Source: Salana multivorans
GTDB lineage: Bacteria > Actinomycetota > Actinomycetes > Actinomycetales > Beutenbergiaceae
DNA length: 64,000 nucleotides
Direction of reading: 5' to 3'
NCBI RefSeq assembly: GCF_003751805.1
Contig: NZ_RKHQ01000001.1
Coordinates: 496,001 to 560,000, forward strand
Position numbers and translations under genes: made by a program. Under the pieces are notes generated by a model. It searched no databases. It saw nothing but the letters and a program-made list of their open reading frames with translations, and was not told where the DNA came from. Positions 44,895 through 54,660 of the stretch are shown here, in pieces. Numbering within the stretch: the stretch's first letter is position 1; the number at the start of each line of letters is the position of its first letter.

Positions 44895-46592
44895 ATGCCC
44901 TCCGTCCCTCCCCCGACCGGCGGCCCGCTCATCGTCCAGTCGGACAAGACGCTCCTGCTCGAGGTCGACCACGAGCTGGCCGGCGACGCCCGGCGCGCGA
45001 TCGCACCGTTCGCCGAGCTCGAGCGCGCCCCCGAGCACGTCCACACCTACCGGCTGACGCCGCTCGGCCTGTGGAACGCGCGCGCCGCCGGGCACGACGC
45101 CGAGCAGGTCGTCGACGCCCTCGTGCGGTACTCCCGCTACCCGGTGCCGCACGCGCTCCTCGTCGACGTCGCGGAGACGATGTCCCGCTACGGCCGGCTC
45201 CAGCTCCTGAGCGACCCGGCGCACGGCCTCGTCCTGCACGCGCTCGACCGCGCCGTCCTCGAGGAGGTGCTGCGGTCCAGGCGCACGGCCGGACTGCTCG
45301 GGGAACGGCTCGACGAGACCAGCGTCGTCGTCCACCCCTCCCAGCGCGGCCACCTCAAGCAGGTGCTCCTCAAGCTCGGCTGGCCGGCCGAGGACCTCGC
45401 GGGCTACGTCGACGGCGAGGCCCACCCGATCGACCTCGACCTGTCCGGCGGGCCGGCGGCGGACGGCACGCCGGGTCGTCCCTGGGCCCTGCGCCCGTAC
45501 CAGTCGCAGGCCGTCGAGACGTTCTGGCACGGCGGCTCCGGCGTCGTCGTCCTGCCCTGCGGAGCCGGCAAGACGATCGTCGGCGCGGCGGCGATGGCCC
45601 AGGCGAGCGCGACGACGCTCATCCTCGTCACGAACACCGTCTCGGCGCGGCAGTGGCGCGACGAGCTGATCCGCCGCACGACGCTCACGCCCGAGGAGAT
45701 CGGCGAGTACTCCGGGCAGCGCAAGGAGATCAAGCCGGTCACGATCGCGACCTACCAGGTGCTCACGACGAGGCGGAAGGGCGCCTACCCGCACCTGGAG
45801 CTGCTCGACGCGAAGGACTGGGGGCTCATCGTCTACGACGAGGTGCACCTCCTGCCCGCGCCGATCTTCCGCATGACGGCCGACCTGCAGGCGCGGCGGC
45901 GGCTCGGGCTGACCGCGACGCTCGTGCGGGAGGACGGCCGCGAGGACGAGGTGTTCTCGCTCATCGGGCCCAAGCGCTACGACGCGCCGTGGAAGGACAT
46001 CGAGGCGCAGGGCTGGATCGCGCCCGCGCGGTGCGTCGAGGTGCGGCTCACGCTGCCCGAGCCGATGCGGATGGTCTACGCCACCGCCGAGCCGGAGGAC
46101 CGCTACCGGCTCGCGGCGACCGCGCCGGGCAAGATCGACGCGGTGCGCGCGCTGCTCGAGCGGCACGCGGGCGAGCAGACGCTCGTCATCGGGCAGTACC
46201 TCGACCAGCTCGACGAGCTCGCCGCCTCCCTCGACGCGCCGCTCATCACGGGCTCGACCACGGTCCGCGAGCGCCAGCGCCTGTTCGACGCGTTCCGCGC
46301 CGGGGAGGTCCGCACGCTCGTGGTCTCGAAGGTCGCGAACTTCTCCGTCGACCTGCCGGAGGCGACGGTCGCCATCCAGGTGTCGGGCGCGTTCGGGTCG
46401 CGCCAGGAGGAGGCGCAGCGGCTCGGCCGGCTGCTGCGACCGAAGGAGGACGGGCGCTCCGCGTGGTTCTACGCGGTGGTCGTGCGCGACACGGTCGACG
46501 CCGACTTCGCCGCCCACCGCCAGCGGTTCCTCGCGGAGCAGGGGTACTCCTACACGATCGTCGACGCCGAGGACCTCGCGGAGCTGGAGTAG
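44895..46592 (+). CDS. DNA repair helicase XPB
   Basis: 565 residues. SF2 helicase with Walker A CGAGKT (K226), DEVH box at 315-318, 'GLTATLVREDGRE' and a C-terminal 'RLGRLLRPKE' motif VI. The N-terminal 170 residues are the damage-recognition-like domain. This matches the archaeal/actinobacterial XPB-type 3'-5' helicase. Three copies of a GCACTGGG(G)CCGAC-like unit lie just upstream (about 44,847-44,880). GGAGGG abuts the ATG, an atypically short spacing. Confidence 0.95.
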   Translation: MPSVPPPTGGPLIVQSDKTLLLEVDHELAGDARRAIAPFAELERAPEHVHTYRLTPLGLWNARAAGHDAEQVVDALVRYSRYPVPHALLVDVAETMSRYGRLQLLSDPAHGLVLHALDRAVLEEVLRSRRTAGLLGERLDETSVVVHPSQRGHLKQVLLKLGWPAEDLAGYVDGEAHPIDLDLSGGPAADGTPGRPWALRPYQSQAVETFWHGGSGVVVLPCGAGKTIVGAAAMAQASATTLILVTNTVSARQWRDELIRRTTLTPEEIGEYSGQRKEIKPVTIATYQVLTTRRKGAYPHLELLDAKDWGLIVYDEVHLLPAPIFRMTADLQARRRLGLTATLVREDGREDEVFSLIGPKRYDAPWKDIEAQGWIAPARCVEVRLTLPEPMRMVYATAEPEDRYRLAATAPGKIDAVRALLERHAGEQTLVIGQYLDQLDELAASLDAPLITGSTTVRERQRLFDAFRAGEVRTLVVSKVANFSVDLPEATVAIQVSGAFGSRQEEAQRLGRLLRPKEDGRSAWFYAVVVRDTVDADFAAHRQRFLAEQGYSYTIVDAEDLAELE

Positions 46593-46670
46593 CGCCGGCC
46601 GCCGTCGCCGCCTGTGGACGGCCGAGCCGGAGTCGTTGCCAATGTCGGTGACGGGAGGAAGGATCGGGAC

Positions 46671-48746
46671 ATGCACGGATCCCCGACGCACGTCCTCCCG
46701 CCCGGCCACCTCACCGCCCCGACGCGGTCGCGAGCCCTCGCGCTCGCGCTCCTGACGGGGCTGCTGGCCGTCGTGCTCGCGGGCGCCGGCCTGCTGCTCC
46801 TCGCGCCGCAGGCGCGTGCCGACGCCCCGATGTTCGTCCCGGAGCCCCTCACCGACCTCACGTCGGCGCAGGTCCTGGAGAACGGCCGGTCCGACGCCGA
46901 GACCGCGATCTCGGACCTGCAGGCCGAGGGGCGGTACCGGCTGTGGGCCGTGTACGTCGACTCGTTCGACGGCACCTCCGGGTACGAGTGGGCCGAGCAG
47001 AGCGCGGAGATGTCGTCGCTGTCGACGTCGGACGTGCTCGTCGCCGTGGCCGTCGACGACCGGGCGTACGGCCTCTGGGCCGGCAACGACGTGTCCGACG
47101 GGCTGTACGACCGGGTCGAGGACCGCGTGATCGAGGCCCTGTCCGCGGCGGCCGACGACGGCGCCCCGTGGTCGGGCGCGGTCGTCGCCGCGGCGGACAC
47201 GCTCTCGGGCGGCGACGGCTCGGGTGCGGCCGGCTGGGTCGTCGTCGGCGTGCTCGGTGCCGGCGCCGCCGGCGTCGGCGCCTGGGCCTACTCGCGGCGC
47301 AAGAAGGGCGCCGGGGCTGCGGGCGCCCAGGACCCGAACGCCCTGCCGACGGACGAGCTGGTCGCCCGGTCCGGGACGGCCCTCGTCGCGATCGACGACG
47401 AGCTGCGCAGCTTCGAGGAGGACCTCGGGTTCGCCGAGGCCCAGTTCGGCAGCGACGCGACGGGGACGTTCGCGCAGGTGCTGGCCGACGCCAAGGCGCG
47501 GGTCTCGCACGCGTTCGCGCAGCGCAAGCAGCTCGACCAGGCGACGCAGGAGCCCCAGCGGCGCGCGCTCGCGATCGAGATCCTCACGACGTGCGACCAC
47601 GTCTCGGCCGCGCTGCGGGAGCAGTCGGAGGCGTTCGAGGCGCTGCGCCGGGAGCAGGCCGACGCCCCGCAGCACCTGCAGCAGCTCCTCCAGCAGGCCG
47701 ACGAGGTCGCGGGACGGGTGGCCCCGGCGCGCTCGACGCTCGACATGCTCGGCGTCCAGTACCCGCCGAGCGCCCTCGCCACCGTGAGCGGCAACCCGGA
47801 CCAGGCCGCGCGCCTCGTCGACGGGGCGCGCGGCGCGCTCGCCACGGCGCAGCAGGAGCTCACGGCCCAGAACGCGAGCGGCGCGGTGTCCCAGCTCCGG
47901 GTCGCGGAGAACGCGCTCGGCCAGGCACGCGACCTGCTCGGCGCCGTCGACCGCGCCAAGGACGACCTCGCGGCGGCCGGTCCCAAGCTCCAGGCCGCCG
48001 TCGCGTCGATCACGAGCGACTTCGCCGACGCCAGCCGGCTCGCACCGTCGGACCCGGCCGTCACGACGCTCGTCACGGCCGGCCAGGCGGCCGTCGCCCA
48101 GGCGCAGACCGCGATGACGCCGCAGGGGGACCCGCTCGGGGCGCTGGCCGCGCTCGGCGGCGCGGAGACGGCGCTCGACGCCGCGCTCGCGCCCTACCGG
48201 GAGCAGGCCGAGGTCCTCCAGCGGGCCAAGGCGCAGCTCGCCAACCGCTCGGCGCAGCTCGACTCCACCATCCGCGGGGTCAACGACTACATCACCTCCC
48301 GCCGCGGCGCCGTCGGGCCGACCGCCCGCACCGAGCTCGCCGAGGGCATCCGGCTCTACACGCTGTCCCAGCAGATCGCCGCGACCGACCCGGCCCAGGC
48401 GCTCGAGACGCTGCGGCAGGCGGAGGTGCACGTCGGCCGAGCCCGCATGCTCGCTGAGCAGGACGTGAGCACGTGGCAGAGCGGTCAGGGCGGCTACGGG
48501 GGCGGGGGCGGCGGCGTGGACGTCGGCTCGCTCATCCTCGGCGGCCTCCTCGCCGGCGGCGGACGGCGCAGCTCCTGGGGCGGCGGCTCGTCGTGGGGTG
48601 GCGGCTCCTCCTGGGGCGGGTCGAGCGGATCCCGCGGCGGGTCGCGCGGCGGCAGCTCCCGAGGCGGTTTCGGCGGCGGCTCCCGCAGCTCCGGCGGCGG
48701 CTCGCGCGGCGGGTCGAGCGGACGCAGCCGCGGCGGCCGGTTCTAG
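46671..48746 (+). CDS. TPM-domain membrane protein with Gly/Ser/Arg tail
   Basis: 691 residues. N-terminal signal/anchor helix, extracytoplasmic TPM (YgcG-like) domain (about 55-180), a second transmembrane helix (about 185-205), a long coiled-coil cytoplasmic region (~230-600) and a C-terminal low-complexity tail of SWGGG and SRGG units. The family is linked to membrane maintenance and secretion stress. It precedes pspA on the same strand by 89 bases, which fits a membrane-stress role. ATG preceded by GGGAGGAAGG. Confidence 0.85.
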   Translation: MHGSPTHVLPPGHLTAPTRSRALALALLTGLLAVVLAGAGLLLLAPQARADAPMFVPEPLTDLTSAQVLENGRSDAETAISDLQAEGRYRLWAVYVDSFDGTSGYEWAEQSAEMSSLSTSDVLVAVAVDDRAYGLWAGNDVSDGLYDRVEDRVIEALSAAADDGAPWSGAVVAAADTLSGGDGSGAAGWVVVGVLGAGAAGVGAWAYSRRKKGAGAAGAQDPNALPTDELVARSGTALVAIDDELRSFEEDLGFAEAQFGSDATGTFAQVLADAKARVSHAFAQRKQLDQATQEPQRRALAIEILTTCDHVSAALREQSEAFEALRREQADAPQHLQQLLQQADEVAGRVAPARSTLDMLGVQYPPSALATVSGNPDQAARLVDGARGALATAQQELTAQNASGAVSQLRVAENALGQARDLLGAVDRAKDDLAAAGPKLQAAVASITSDFADASRLAPSDPAVTTLVTAGQAAVAQAQTAMTPQGDPLGALAALGGAETALDAALAPYREQAEVLQRAKAQLANRSAQLDSTIRGVNDYITSRRGAVGPTARTELAEGIRLYTLSQQIAATDPAQALETLRQAEVHVGRARMLAEQDVSTWQSGQGGYGGGGGGVDVGSLILGGLLAGGGRRSSWGGGSSWGGGSSWGGSSGSRGGSRGGSSRGGFGGGSRSSGGGSRGGSSGRSRGGRF

Positions 48747-48835
48747 GACCGGTCAGGACGACAGATCCCGGCGACGACGCCGTCGTCGCCGCACACTCCC
48801 ACTCCGCACCCGCGGGGGACAGAAAGGTGAAGCAC

Positions 48836-49603
48836 ATGGCAGAGAAGCAGACGATCCTCGGCCGCATCGGCCAGCTCGCGCGGGCGAACATCAACGCGCT
48901 GCTGGACCGGGCCGAGGACCCGGAGAAGATGCTCAACCAGCTCATCCGGGACTACACGAACAACATCGTCGAGGCCGAGAACGCGATCGCCCAGACGATC
49001 GGCAACGTGCGCCTCGCGCAGGCCGACCTCGAGTCGGACCGCGCCGCCGTCCAGGAGTGGGGCGCGAAGGCCGCGGCCGCCGCGGCGACCGCCCAGCGCA
49101 AGGCCGCCGACGGCGACACCACCGAGGCCGCCCGGTTCGAGAACCTCGCGAAGGTCGCGCTCGGCAAGCAGCTCCAGTACGAGCGCGAGGTCGCCTCGGC
49201 TGAGCCGCTCGTCGCCAGCCAGGCGGACACGGCCGAGAAGCTCAAGGCCGGCCTCGCCGGGATGAAGGACAAGCTCTCCCAGCTCCAGTCGAAGCGCGAC
49301 GAGCTGGTCGCCCGCGCCAAGGCCGCGCAGGCCCAGCGACAGGTCCAGGAGTCGATCGGCTCGATCAACGTGCTCGACCCGACCTCGGAGATCTCCCGCT
49401 GGGAGGACTCGGTGCGTCGCGAGGAGGCCCACGCGGCCGGCCAGGCCGAGCTGGCGGCGTCCAGCTTCGAGTCGCAGTTCGAGGCGCTCGAGGCCGAGGG
49501 CGACAAGACGGAGATCGAGCTGCGCCTCGAGGCCCTGAAGTCGGGCAACCCGGCCGGGGGCGTCCTCCCGCCGGCCCGCACGTACGACGAGCTCGAGAGC
49601 TGA
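48836..49603 (+). CDS. pspA: PspA/IM30 phage-shock / membrane-repair protein
   Basis: 255 residues, almost entirely alpha-helical coiled coil. 'ANINALLDRAEDPEKMLNQLIRDYTNNIVEAE' is the PspA signature near the N-terminus. Forms ESCRT-III-like assemblies on damaged membranes. ATG at 48836 follows GAAAGGTGAAGC. The following stem-loop is consistent with end of transcription here. Confidence 0.93.
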   Translation: MAEKQTILGRIGQLARANINALLDRAEDPEKMLNQLIRDYTNNIVEAENAIAQTIGNVRLAQADLESDRAAVQEWGAKAAAAAATAQRKAADGDTTEAARFENLAKVALGKQLQYEREVASAEPLVASQADTAEKLKAGLAGMKDKLSQLQSKRDELVARAKAAQAQRQVQESIGSINVLDPTSEISRWEDSVRREEAHAAGQAELAASSFESQFEALEAEGDKTEIELRLEALKSGNPAGGVLPPARTYDELES

Positions 49604-49620
49604 GCCGACCCGGTCCGGGA

Positions 49621-49660
49621 GCCGGACCCGGCGCGCCCCACCAGGCGTGCCGGGTCCGGC
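49621..49660. terminator. 12-bp perfect hairpin terminator after pspA
   Basis: Arms 49621-49632 and 49649-49660, followed by TTCGTCGTTC. The remaining bases to the next gene (49,661-49,869) show nothing recognisable. Confidence 0.7.
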
Positions 49661-49869
49661 TTCGTCGTTCCGCCGGGTGAAGGGGGCCGCGGGGCGGGCG
49701 GTTGCGGCGAGGCGGGCGGAGGCCGTGGGGAGCGAGGGTCCGGGCCACGGTCCGTGAGCTGGCCGCGCCCGAGCCGGAGCGCTGCGATCGGATGCTCCGC
49801 TTCGGCCGGATCCGACGCGGCGAGGCCGGGCCCCTGCGCGTCAACGGTCGCGCGCCGTAGGGTGGCGGC

Positions 49870-50436
49870 ATGGAGCAGCCAGGACGCCGTACGTACCTCC
49901 TCGTCGACGGCGAGAACATCGACGCAACGCTCGGCATGAGCGTCCTCGGACGCCGCCCCAACCCGGAGGAGCGTCCGCGCTGGGAGCGCGTCGCGACCTT
50001 CGCCGAGCAGCTGTGGCACCAGCCCGTCACGGCGCTGTTCTTCCTCAACGCCTCGTCCGGGCAGATGCCGATGGGCTTCGTCCAGGCGCTCCTCGCCCTC
50101 GGCTACCACCCGATCCCGCTGTCGGGTCAGGCCCACGAAAAGGTCGTCGACATGGGTATCCAGCGCACGCTGGAGGCCCTCGTCGACCGTCCCGGTGACG
50201 TCCTCCTCGCGAGCCACGACGGCGACTTCCTCCCGCAGGTCGAGGCGCTGCTCGACGGGCCGCACCGCGTCGGTCTCCTCGCGTTCCGCGAGTTCGCGAA
50301 CGCCCAGTTCACCGAGCTGACGGAGCAGGGCCTCACGATCCACGACCTCGAGGACGACCTCGGCGCCTTCACCGCGCCGCTGCCGCGGGTCCGGATCATC
50401 CCGATCGACGTGTTCGACCCGACGCGCTACCTCTGA
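49870..50436 (+). CDS. NYN-domain protein (PIN-like nuclease fold)
   Basis: 188 residues. 'TYLLVDGENIDA' (D13, N16) and 'SHDGDFLPQ' are the acidic residues of the NYN/PIN RNase fold, with a hydrophobic core typical of LabA/DUF88 proteins. Likely a metal-dependent RNase; substrate unknown. Expressed alone; a tandem repeat array starts 58 bases beyond its stop. Confidence 0.85.
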   Translation: MEQPGRRTYLLVDGENIDATLGMSVLGRRPNPEERPRWERVATFAEQLWHQPVTALFFLNASSGQMPMGFVQALLALGYHPIPLSGQAHEKVVDMGIQRTLEALVDRPGDVLLASHDGDFLPQVEALLDGPHRVGLLAFREFANAQFTELTEQGLTIHDLEDDLGAFTAPLPRVRIIPIDVFDPTRYL

Positions 50437-50493
50437 CGGTCCGCGGTCGCCGACGCCGCGACCCGTCGGCGGCCGCCACCCCGGGACCGCCGT

Positions 50494-50990
50494 GTCCACC
50501 CTGGCGCCGGATCGCCGCCCCCACCCGGTCGCTCCGTGGCCACCGCGATGGCCGTGGCCACCCCCGGACCGCCTCACCCCGGACACCCGGCCCACGCGTG
50601 ACCACGGCAAACCAGCCGGCCATGGCCACGGCGGCCATCCAGCCGTGGCCACCCCGGCACCGGATCGCCGATTCCATCCGGTCGCTCCGTGGCCACCGCG
50701 ACTGCCGTGACCACCCCCGGACCGCCTCACCCCGGAGACCCGCCCCACACGTGGCCACGGCGAACCAGCCGGCCATGGCCACCGCCGTGGCCACCCTGGC
50801 GCCGGATCGCCGCCCCCACCCGGTCGCTCCGTGGCCACCGCGATGGCCGTGACCACCCCCGGACCGCCTCACCCCGGGGACCCGGCCCACGCGTGGCCAC
50901 GGCGAACCAGCCGGCCACGGCCACCGCCGAGGCCACCCCGGCACCGGATCACCGATTCCACCCGGTCGCTCCGTGGCCACGGTGGTTCCG
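50494..50990. repeat. tandem array of 142-153 bp units, about 3.5 copies
   Basis: Units begin near 50494, 50647, 50789 and 50931 (steps 153, 142, 142). Each has GGATCNCCG, CGGTCGCTCCGTGGCCAC, CCCCCGGACCGCCTCACC, and CGAACCAGCCGGCCA-like blocks. The 8-base palindrome GTGGCCAC recurs within each unit. Units 1 and 3 are more alike than 1 and 2, suggesting duplication of a two-unit block. Unit length is not a multiple of three, so this is not protein-coding repetition. The rest of the 50,437-51,080 gap has no gene. Confidence 0.9.
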
Positions 50991-51080
50991 GTGGCCACGC
51001 GCGAGCCCTCACACCCGCCCCCGCGCGGCCACCCAGGAGACACCCAGGAACCTTCCAGCGTCGCGGTGCAGGATGGACCG

Positions 51081-51821
51081 GTGAGCACCCTGGGGCAGCC
51101 GCGGTCCGACGAGCGCGAGGCACGGATCGCCGTCGTCGACGACGAGCGCAACATCCGCGAGCTTCTCGAGGCGTCCCTGCGGTTCGCGGGCTTCGAGGTC
51201 GTGAGCGCCGCCACCGGGCAGGAGGCGATCGTCACCCTGCTCAACGAGCGGGTCGACCTCGTCGTGCTCGACGTCATGCTCCCCGACCTCGACGGCTTCG
51301 AGGTCACCCGCCGCCTGCGCGAGCGCGGCATCACCACGCCGGTCCTCTTCCTCACGGCGCGCGACGACGTCCCGTCGACCGTCACCGGCCTCACGGTCGG
51401 CGGCGACGACTACGTGACGAAGCCGTTCAGCCTCGAGGAGCTGGTCGCCCGCATCCGCGCGGTGCTGCGTCGGACCGCGAGCGCCAAGGCCGCCTCCGCC
51501 GTCCTGCGCTACGCCGACCTCGAGATCGACTCCGACGCCCACGAGGTGCGGCGCGCCGGGCGGATCATCGAGCTGTCGCCCACCGAGTTCGAGCTGCTGC
51601 GCTACCTCACCGCCAACGCGGGCCGCGTGCTCTCGCGCCAGCAGATCCTCGACCACGTGTGGGACTACGACTGGCGCGGCGAGCCGACCATCGTCGAGTC
51701 CTACATCTCCTACCTGCGGCGCAAGATCGACCAGCCGTCCCCCGACGGGTCCGGAAGCGACAAGCCGGTTCCGCTCATCCACACCAAGCGCGGGCTCGGC
51801 TACGTGCTCAAGACCCCGTGA
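51081..51821 (+). CDS. OmpR-family response regulator (chromosomal)
   Basis: 246 residues. D20-D21, phospho-acceptor D64, T92 and K114 in the receiver; C-terminal winged helix with 'DYDWRGEPTIVESYISYLRRKID' and 'LIHTKRGLGYVLKTP'. GTG start at 51081; its TGA overlaps the kinase GTG. Immediately upstream is the tandem repeat array, which therefore forms its promoter region and could be a binding array. Resembles TcrX/TrcR-type actinobacterial regulators. Confidence 0.93.
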   Translation: MSTLGQPRSDEREARIAVVDDERNIRELLEASLRFAGFEVVSAATGQEAIVTLLNERVDLVVLDVMLPDLDGFEVTRRLRERGITTPVLFLTARDDVPSTVTGLTVGGDDYVTKPFSLEELVARIRAVLRRTASAKAASAVLRYADLEIDSDAHEVRRAGRIIELSPTEFELLRYLTANAGRVLSRQQILDHVWDYDWRGEPTIVESYISYLRRKIDQPSPDGSGSDKPVPLIHTKRGLGYVLKTP

Positions 51822-53401
51822 CCGAGCCCCGCGCCGGCGCGACGGGCGAGCCCGCCAGCGACCCGACCGACCCGCGACCCCGGGCGGACACCACGTCGCG
51901 GGCCGGGGCGACGAGTGCCTGGCGGCGTGAGCCGCTGCGCGTCCGCCTGGTCGTGCTGTTCGTCGCGCTCCTGCTCATCGCGATCGGGGCGCTCAGCACG
52001 CTCGCGCTCACGATGCTGCGCTCGACGCTGCTCACCGCCGTCGACGAACAGCTCGACAAGGCCGCGCAGTCGCTCGTGTGGGAGTCGATCAACGCGCAGA
52101 CCGCCAACAACCCGCTCATCCCGGCGGAGTACGCCGTCATCATCGCCGACGTCGACGGCAACGTCGTGCACCGCTACTCCACCGCCGCGACGTACCCGCG
52201 GCTGGGGTCCCTGGACCTCGACGCCGTGGTGGCCCGCGGGTCCGACCCCTTCACGGTGCGCTCGCAGGACGGGACCGGCACGTGGCGGGTGACGGTGCGG
52301 ACGGCCGAGGGGCAGAGCGGCACCGTCGAGGGCACGGCCGCCATCGCGCTGCCGCTCGACACGGTCAACGCGACGGTCCGCTGGATGGGCGGCGCGCTCA
52401 TGGCCGTCGGCGGCGGCGTGCTGCTGGCGGCGGCCGCGCTCACCTACGGCGTCGTGCGCCAGAGCCTGCGTCCGCTGCGCCGGATCGAGACGACCGCGGC
52501 GCAGATCGCGGACGGGGACCTCTCCCAGCGCGTCGAGGAGCTTCCCCCGAGCACGGAGGTCGGCTCGCTCGCCCGGTCGCTCAACACGATGCTCGCCGAC
52601 CTCGAGGCGGCGTTCGAGGCCCGCCGCGCGGGCGAGGAGCGACTCCAGCGCTTCGTCGGCGACGCCTCGCACGAGCTGCGCACCCCGCTCGCCGCCATCC
52701 GCGGCTACACCGAGCTGTACCGGCTCGGCGGCGTCCCGACCGAGAACGTGCCGGAGGTCCTCGGCCGGATCGAGGAGTCGGCGGGCCGGATGTCGGCCCT
52801 CGTCGCCGACCTCCTCGCCCTCACGCGGCTCGACCAGTCGGCGCCGCTGGCCCCCGAGGCGGTCGCCGTTGGCGCGCTGCTCGACTCCCTCGCCCTGGAC
52901 GCGCGCGCCCTCGACCCCGCGCGGGAGGTGACGGTCGACGTCACGGGGCGGCCCACCACGTCGGGCGCGCCCGACGACGAGACCGGTCGCGACGGCGGGC
53001 CCGACGCCGGCGTCGTGCCGTCGACCGACGCGGGGCCCGGTGCCGAGCTCGCGCTCCGGGCCGATCCGGGAGTGCTCCGCCAGATCCTCACGAACCTCGT
53101 CGGCAACGCCGTCGCCTACACCCCGTCGGGCTCACCGATCGAGCTCGTGGCGACCACGGAGGACCCCGACGTCGTCGTCATCGACGTCCGTGACCACGGT
53201 CCCGGCATTCCCGCCGACGATCGCGAGCGCGTGTTCGAACGGTTCGCCCGGCTCGACGCGGGGCGCTCACGGGACGAGGGCGGCTCCGGGCTCGGGCTCG
53301 CCATCGCGCGCGACGCCGCGCGGGTGCTGGGCGGCGACGTCGTGTGCGTCGAGACGCCGGGCGGCGGCGCGACGATGCGGGTCACGCTCCCCCGCGCCTG
53401 A
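51818..53401 (+). CDS. sensor histidine kinase
   Basis: 527 residues. TM1 (about 44-65), an extracellular sensing loop of about 130 residues (66-195), TM2, HAMP, HisKA with H285 in GDASHELRTPL, and HATPase ending with 'GSGLGLAIARDAARVLGG'. A disordered acidic insert (about 380-410, 'GAPDDETGRDGGPDAG') interrupts the ATPase domain. GTGA overlap with the regulator. Signal unknown. Confidence 0.92.
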   Translation: MTEPRAGATGEPASDPTDPRPRADTTSRAGATSAWRREPLRVRLVVLFVALLLIAIGALSTLALTMLRSTLLTAVDEQLDKAAQSLVWESINAQTANNPLIPAEYAVIIADVDGNVVHRYSTAATYPRLGSLDLDAVVARGSDPFTVRSQDGTGTWRVTVRTAEGQSGTVEGTAAIALPLDTVNATVRWMGGALMAVGGGVLLAAAALTYGVVRQSLRPLRRIETTAAQIADGDLSQRVEELPPSTEVGSLARSLNTMLADLEAAFEARRAGEERLQRFVGDASHELRTPLAAIRGYTELYRLGGVPTENVPEVLGRIEESAGRMSALVADLLALTRLDQSAPLAPEAVAVGALLDSLALDARALDPAREVTVDVTGRPTTSGAPDDETGRDGGPDAGVVPSTDAGPGAELALRADPGVLRQILTNLVGNAVAYTPSGSPIELVATTEDPDVVVIDVRDHGPGIPADDRERVFERFARLDAGRSRDEGGSGLGLAIARDAARVLGGDVVCVETPGGGATMRVTLPRA

Positions 53402-53523
53402 CCGCCGAGGCCGCGGCCACCGCGGACGATCCTCCCGACGAGGCTGGCGTATCATCGCCAACGTTTGCGCGCGCTGGTCCGACCCGGACCGGTGCCGACT
53501 CCGATGGACTGGACTGTTCGACC

Positions 53524-54603
53524 ATGGGCATGACCGAGGCACCCCAGTGGCTCGTCCCCTCATTCGTGCGAAGCGCCAAGGCGATCGGGGCGACGGCCGG
53601 CACCGAGGAGATCGAGGCGGTGGCCAACGCCCTCGTGGCGAGCTGGCGCAGCCCCGACCGGTTCCACCACGCGCTGCGGCACCTCGTCGACGTGCTCGCG
53701 AGCATCGACCAGCTCGCGGAGGAGACCCACGACCCCGACGTCGTCCGGATCGCCGCCTGGTACCACGGCGCCGAGTTCTCCGCCGAGCGTCGCACGGCCT
53801 TCGCGCACAAGGGCGGCGAGGACCCCGTCCGCGGGGCCGACCGGGCCCGCGAGGAGCTGCCACGGCTCGGGGTGCCCGAGGAGACGGTGACACGGGTCGC
53901 CGAGCTCCAGGAGCAGATGCACCGGCACTCCGCCGCGCCCCGGGACCTCGACGCGCAGGCGCTGTGCGACGCCGACCTGTCCGGCCTGGCCGCCGAGCCG
54001 CAGCGCTACGCCGAGTACCGGCGCAACATCCGCGCCGAGTACGCGCACATCGACCCGGCCGCATACCTCGAGGCCCGCATCACCATCCTGCGCAAGCTCG
54101 CCTCCCGCTCGCGCATCTTCACCAGCCCGATGGCCCAGGACTGGGAGGAGCCCGCGCGGCAGAACCTCGCCGCGGAGCTGGAGCTGCTCGAGGGCGAGCT
54201 GGTCGACCTGGAGGAGGCCGAGCACGCCGAGAGCGAGCGGCTCGCCGCCGAGTCGGGCGGGGACGCGGAGCGCGGTGACGCGGTCGCGGGCGACGACGCG
54301 GGCGACGAGGACGCGATGAACGTCGGCGCAGCCGACGGCGACGCGGCGCACGTCCGCGCCACGGGCGGGGAGGGCGGGACGGCGTCCGGTCCGCTCGCCC
54401 CCGAGGCTCGCGGCTCGGGTCGCGACTCCGGACCGGTGACGCCGGACGAGCACCAGGTCGTCCGGCGCAGCATCCGGGAGATCCCCGCGGACCGGCGCGA
54501 CGCCGGTGGTCGCGAGGGTCGAGGGCTGTCCACCGACGAGCCGGATGTCGACGAGGGCTACTCCACGCTCAACCGCATCCCGCGGTTCCGCGGCCGCCCC
54601 TAG
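53524..54603 (+). CDS. HD-phosphohydrolase-like protein with lost HD motif
   Basis: 359 residues. Residues 1-240 align by eye with the C-terminal part of the 57,889 gene: 'FHHALRHLVDVLASIDQLA', 'IAAWYHGAEF', 'LCDADLSGLAAEPQRYAEYRRNIRAEYAHIDP'. In predicted metal-dependent HD hydrolases (COG4339-like) the second motif should be WFHDAVY; here D is replaced by G (YHGAEF), so activity is doubtful. Residues 240-359 are an acidic, low-complexity tail. ATG at 53524; ATG 53530 also possible. Confidence 0.65.
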   Translation: MGMTEAPQWLVPSFVRSAKAIGATAGTEEIEAVANALVASWRSPDRFHHALRHLVDVLASIDQLAEETHDPDVVRIAAWYHGAEFSAERRTAFAHKGGEDPVRGADRAREELPRLGVPEETVTRVAELQEQMHRHSAAPRDLDAQALCDADLSGLAAEPQRYAEYRRNIRAEYAHIDPAAYLEARITILRKLASRSRIFTSPMAQDWEEPARQNLAAELELLEGELVDLEEAEHAESERLAAESGGDAERGDAVAGDDAGDEDAMNVGAADGDAAHVRATGGEGGTASGPLAPEARGSGRDSGPVTPDEHQVVRRSIREIPADRRDAGGREGRGLSTDEPDVDEGYSTLNRIPRFRGRP

Positions 54604-54660
54604 CGTCTGGTGCTCCACGACCCGTCCGGGCCGCGGAGCACGAGTCGAGAGGGACCACCC

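Noticed and set aside
44286-48431. 1381-residue minus-strand frame over the XPB and TPM genes
   Set aside because: Antisense shadow of three clearly recognised plus-strand genes.
50494-50990. CRISPR array
   Set aside because: Repeat units are 142-153 bp, similar along their whole length, with no short repeat/unique spacer pattern and no cas genes.
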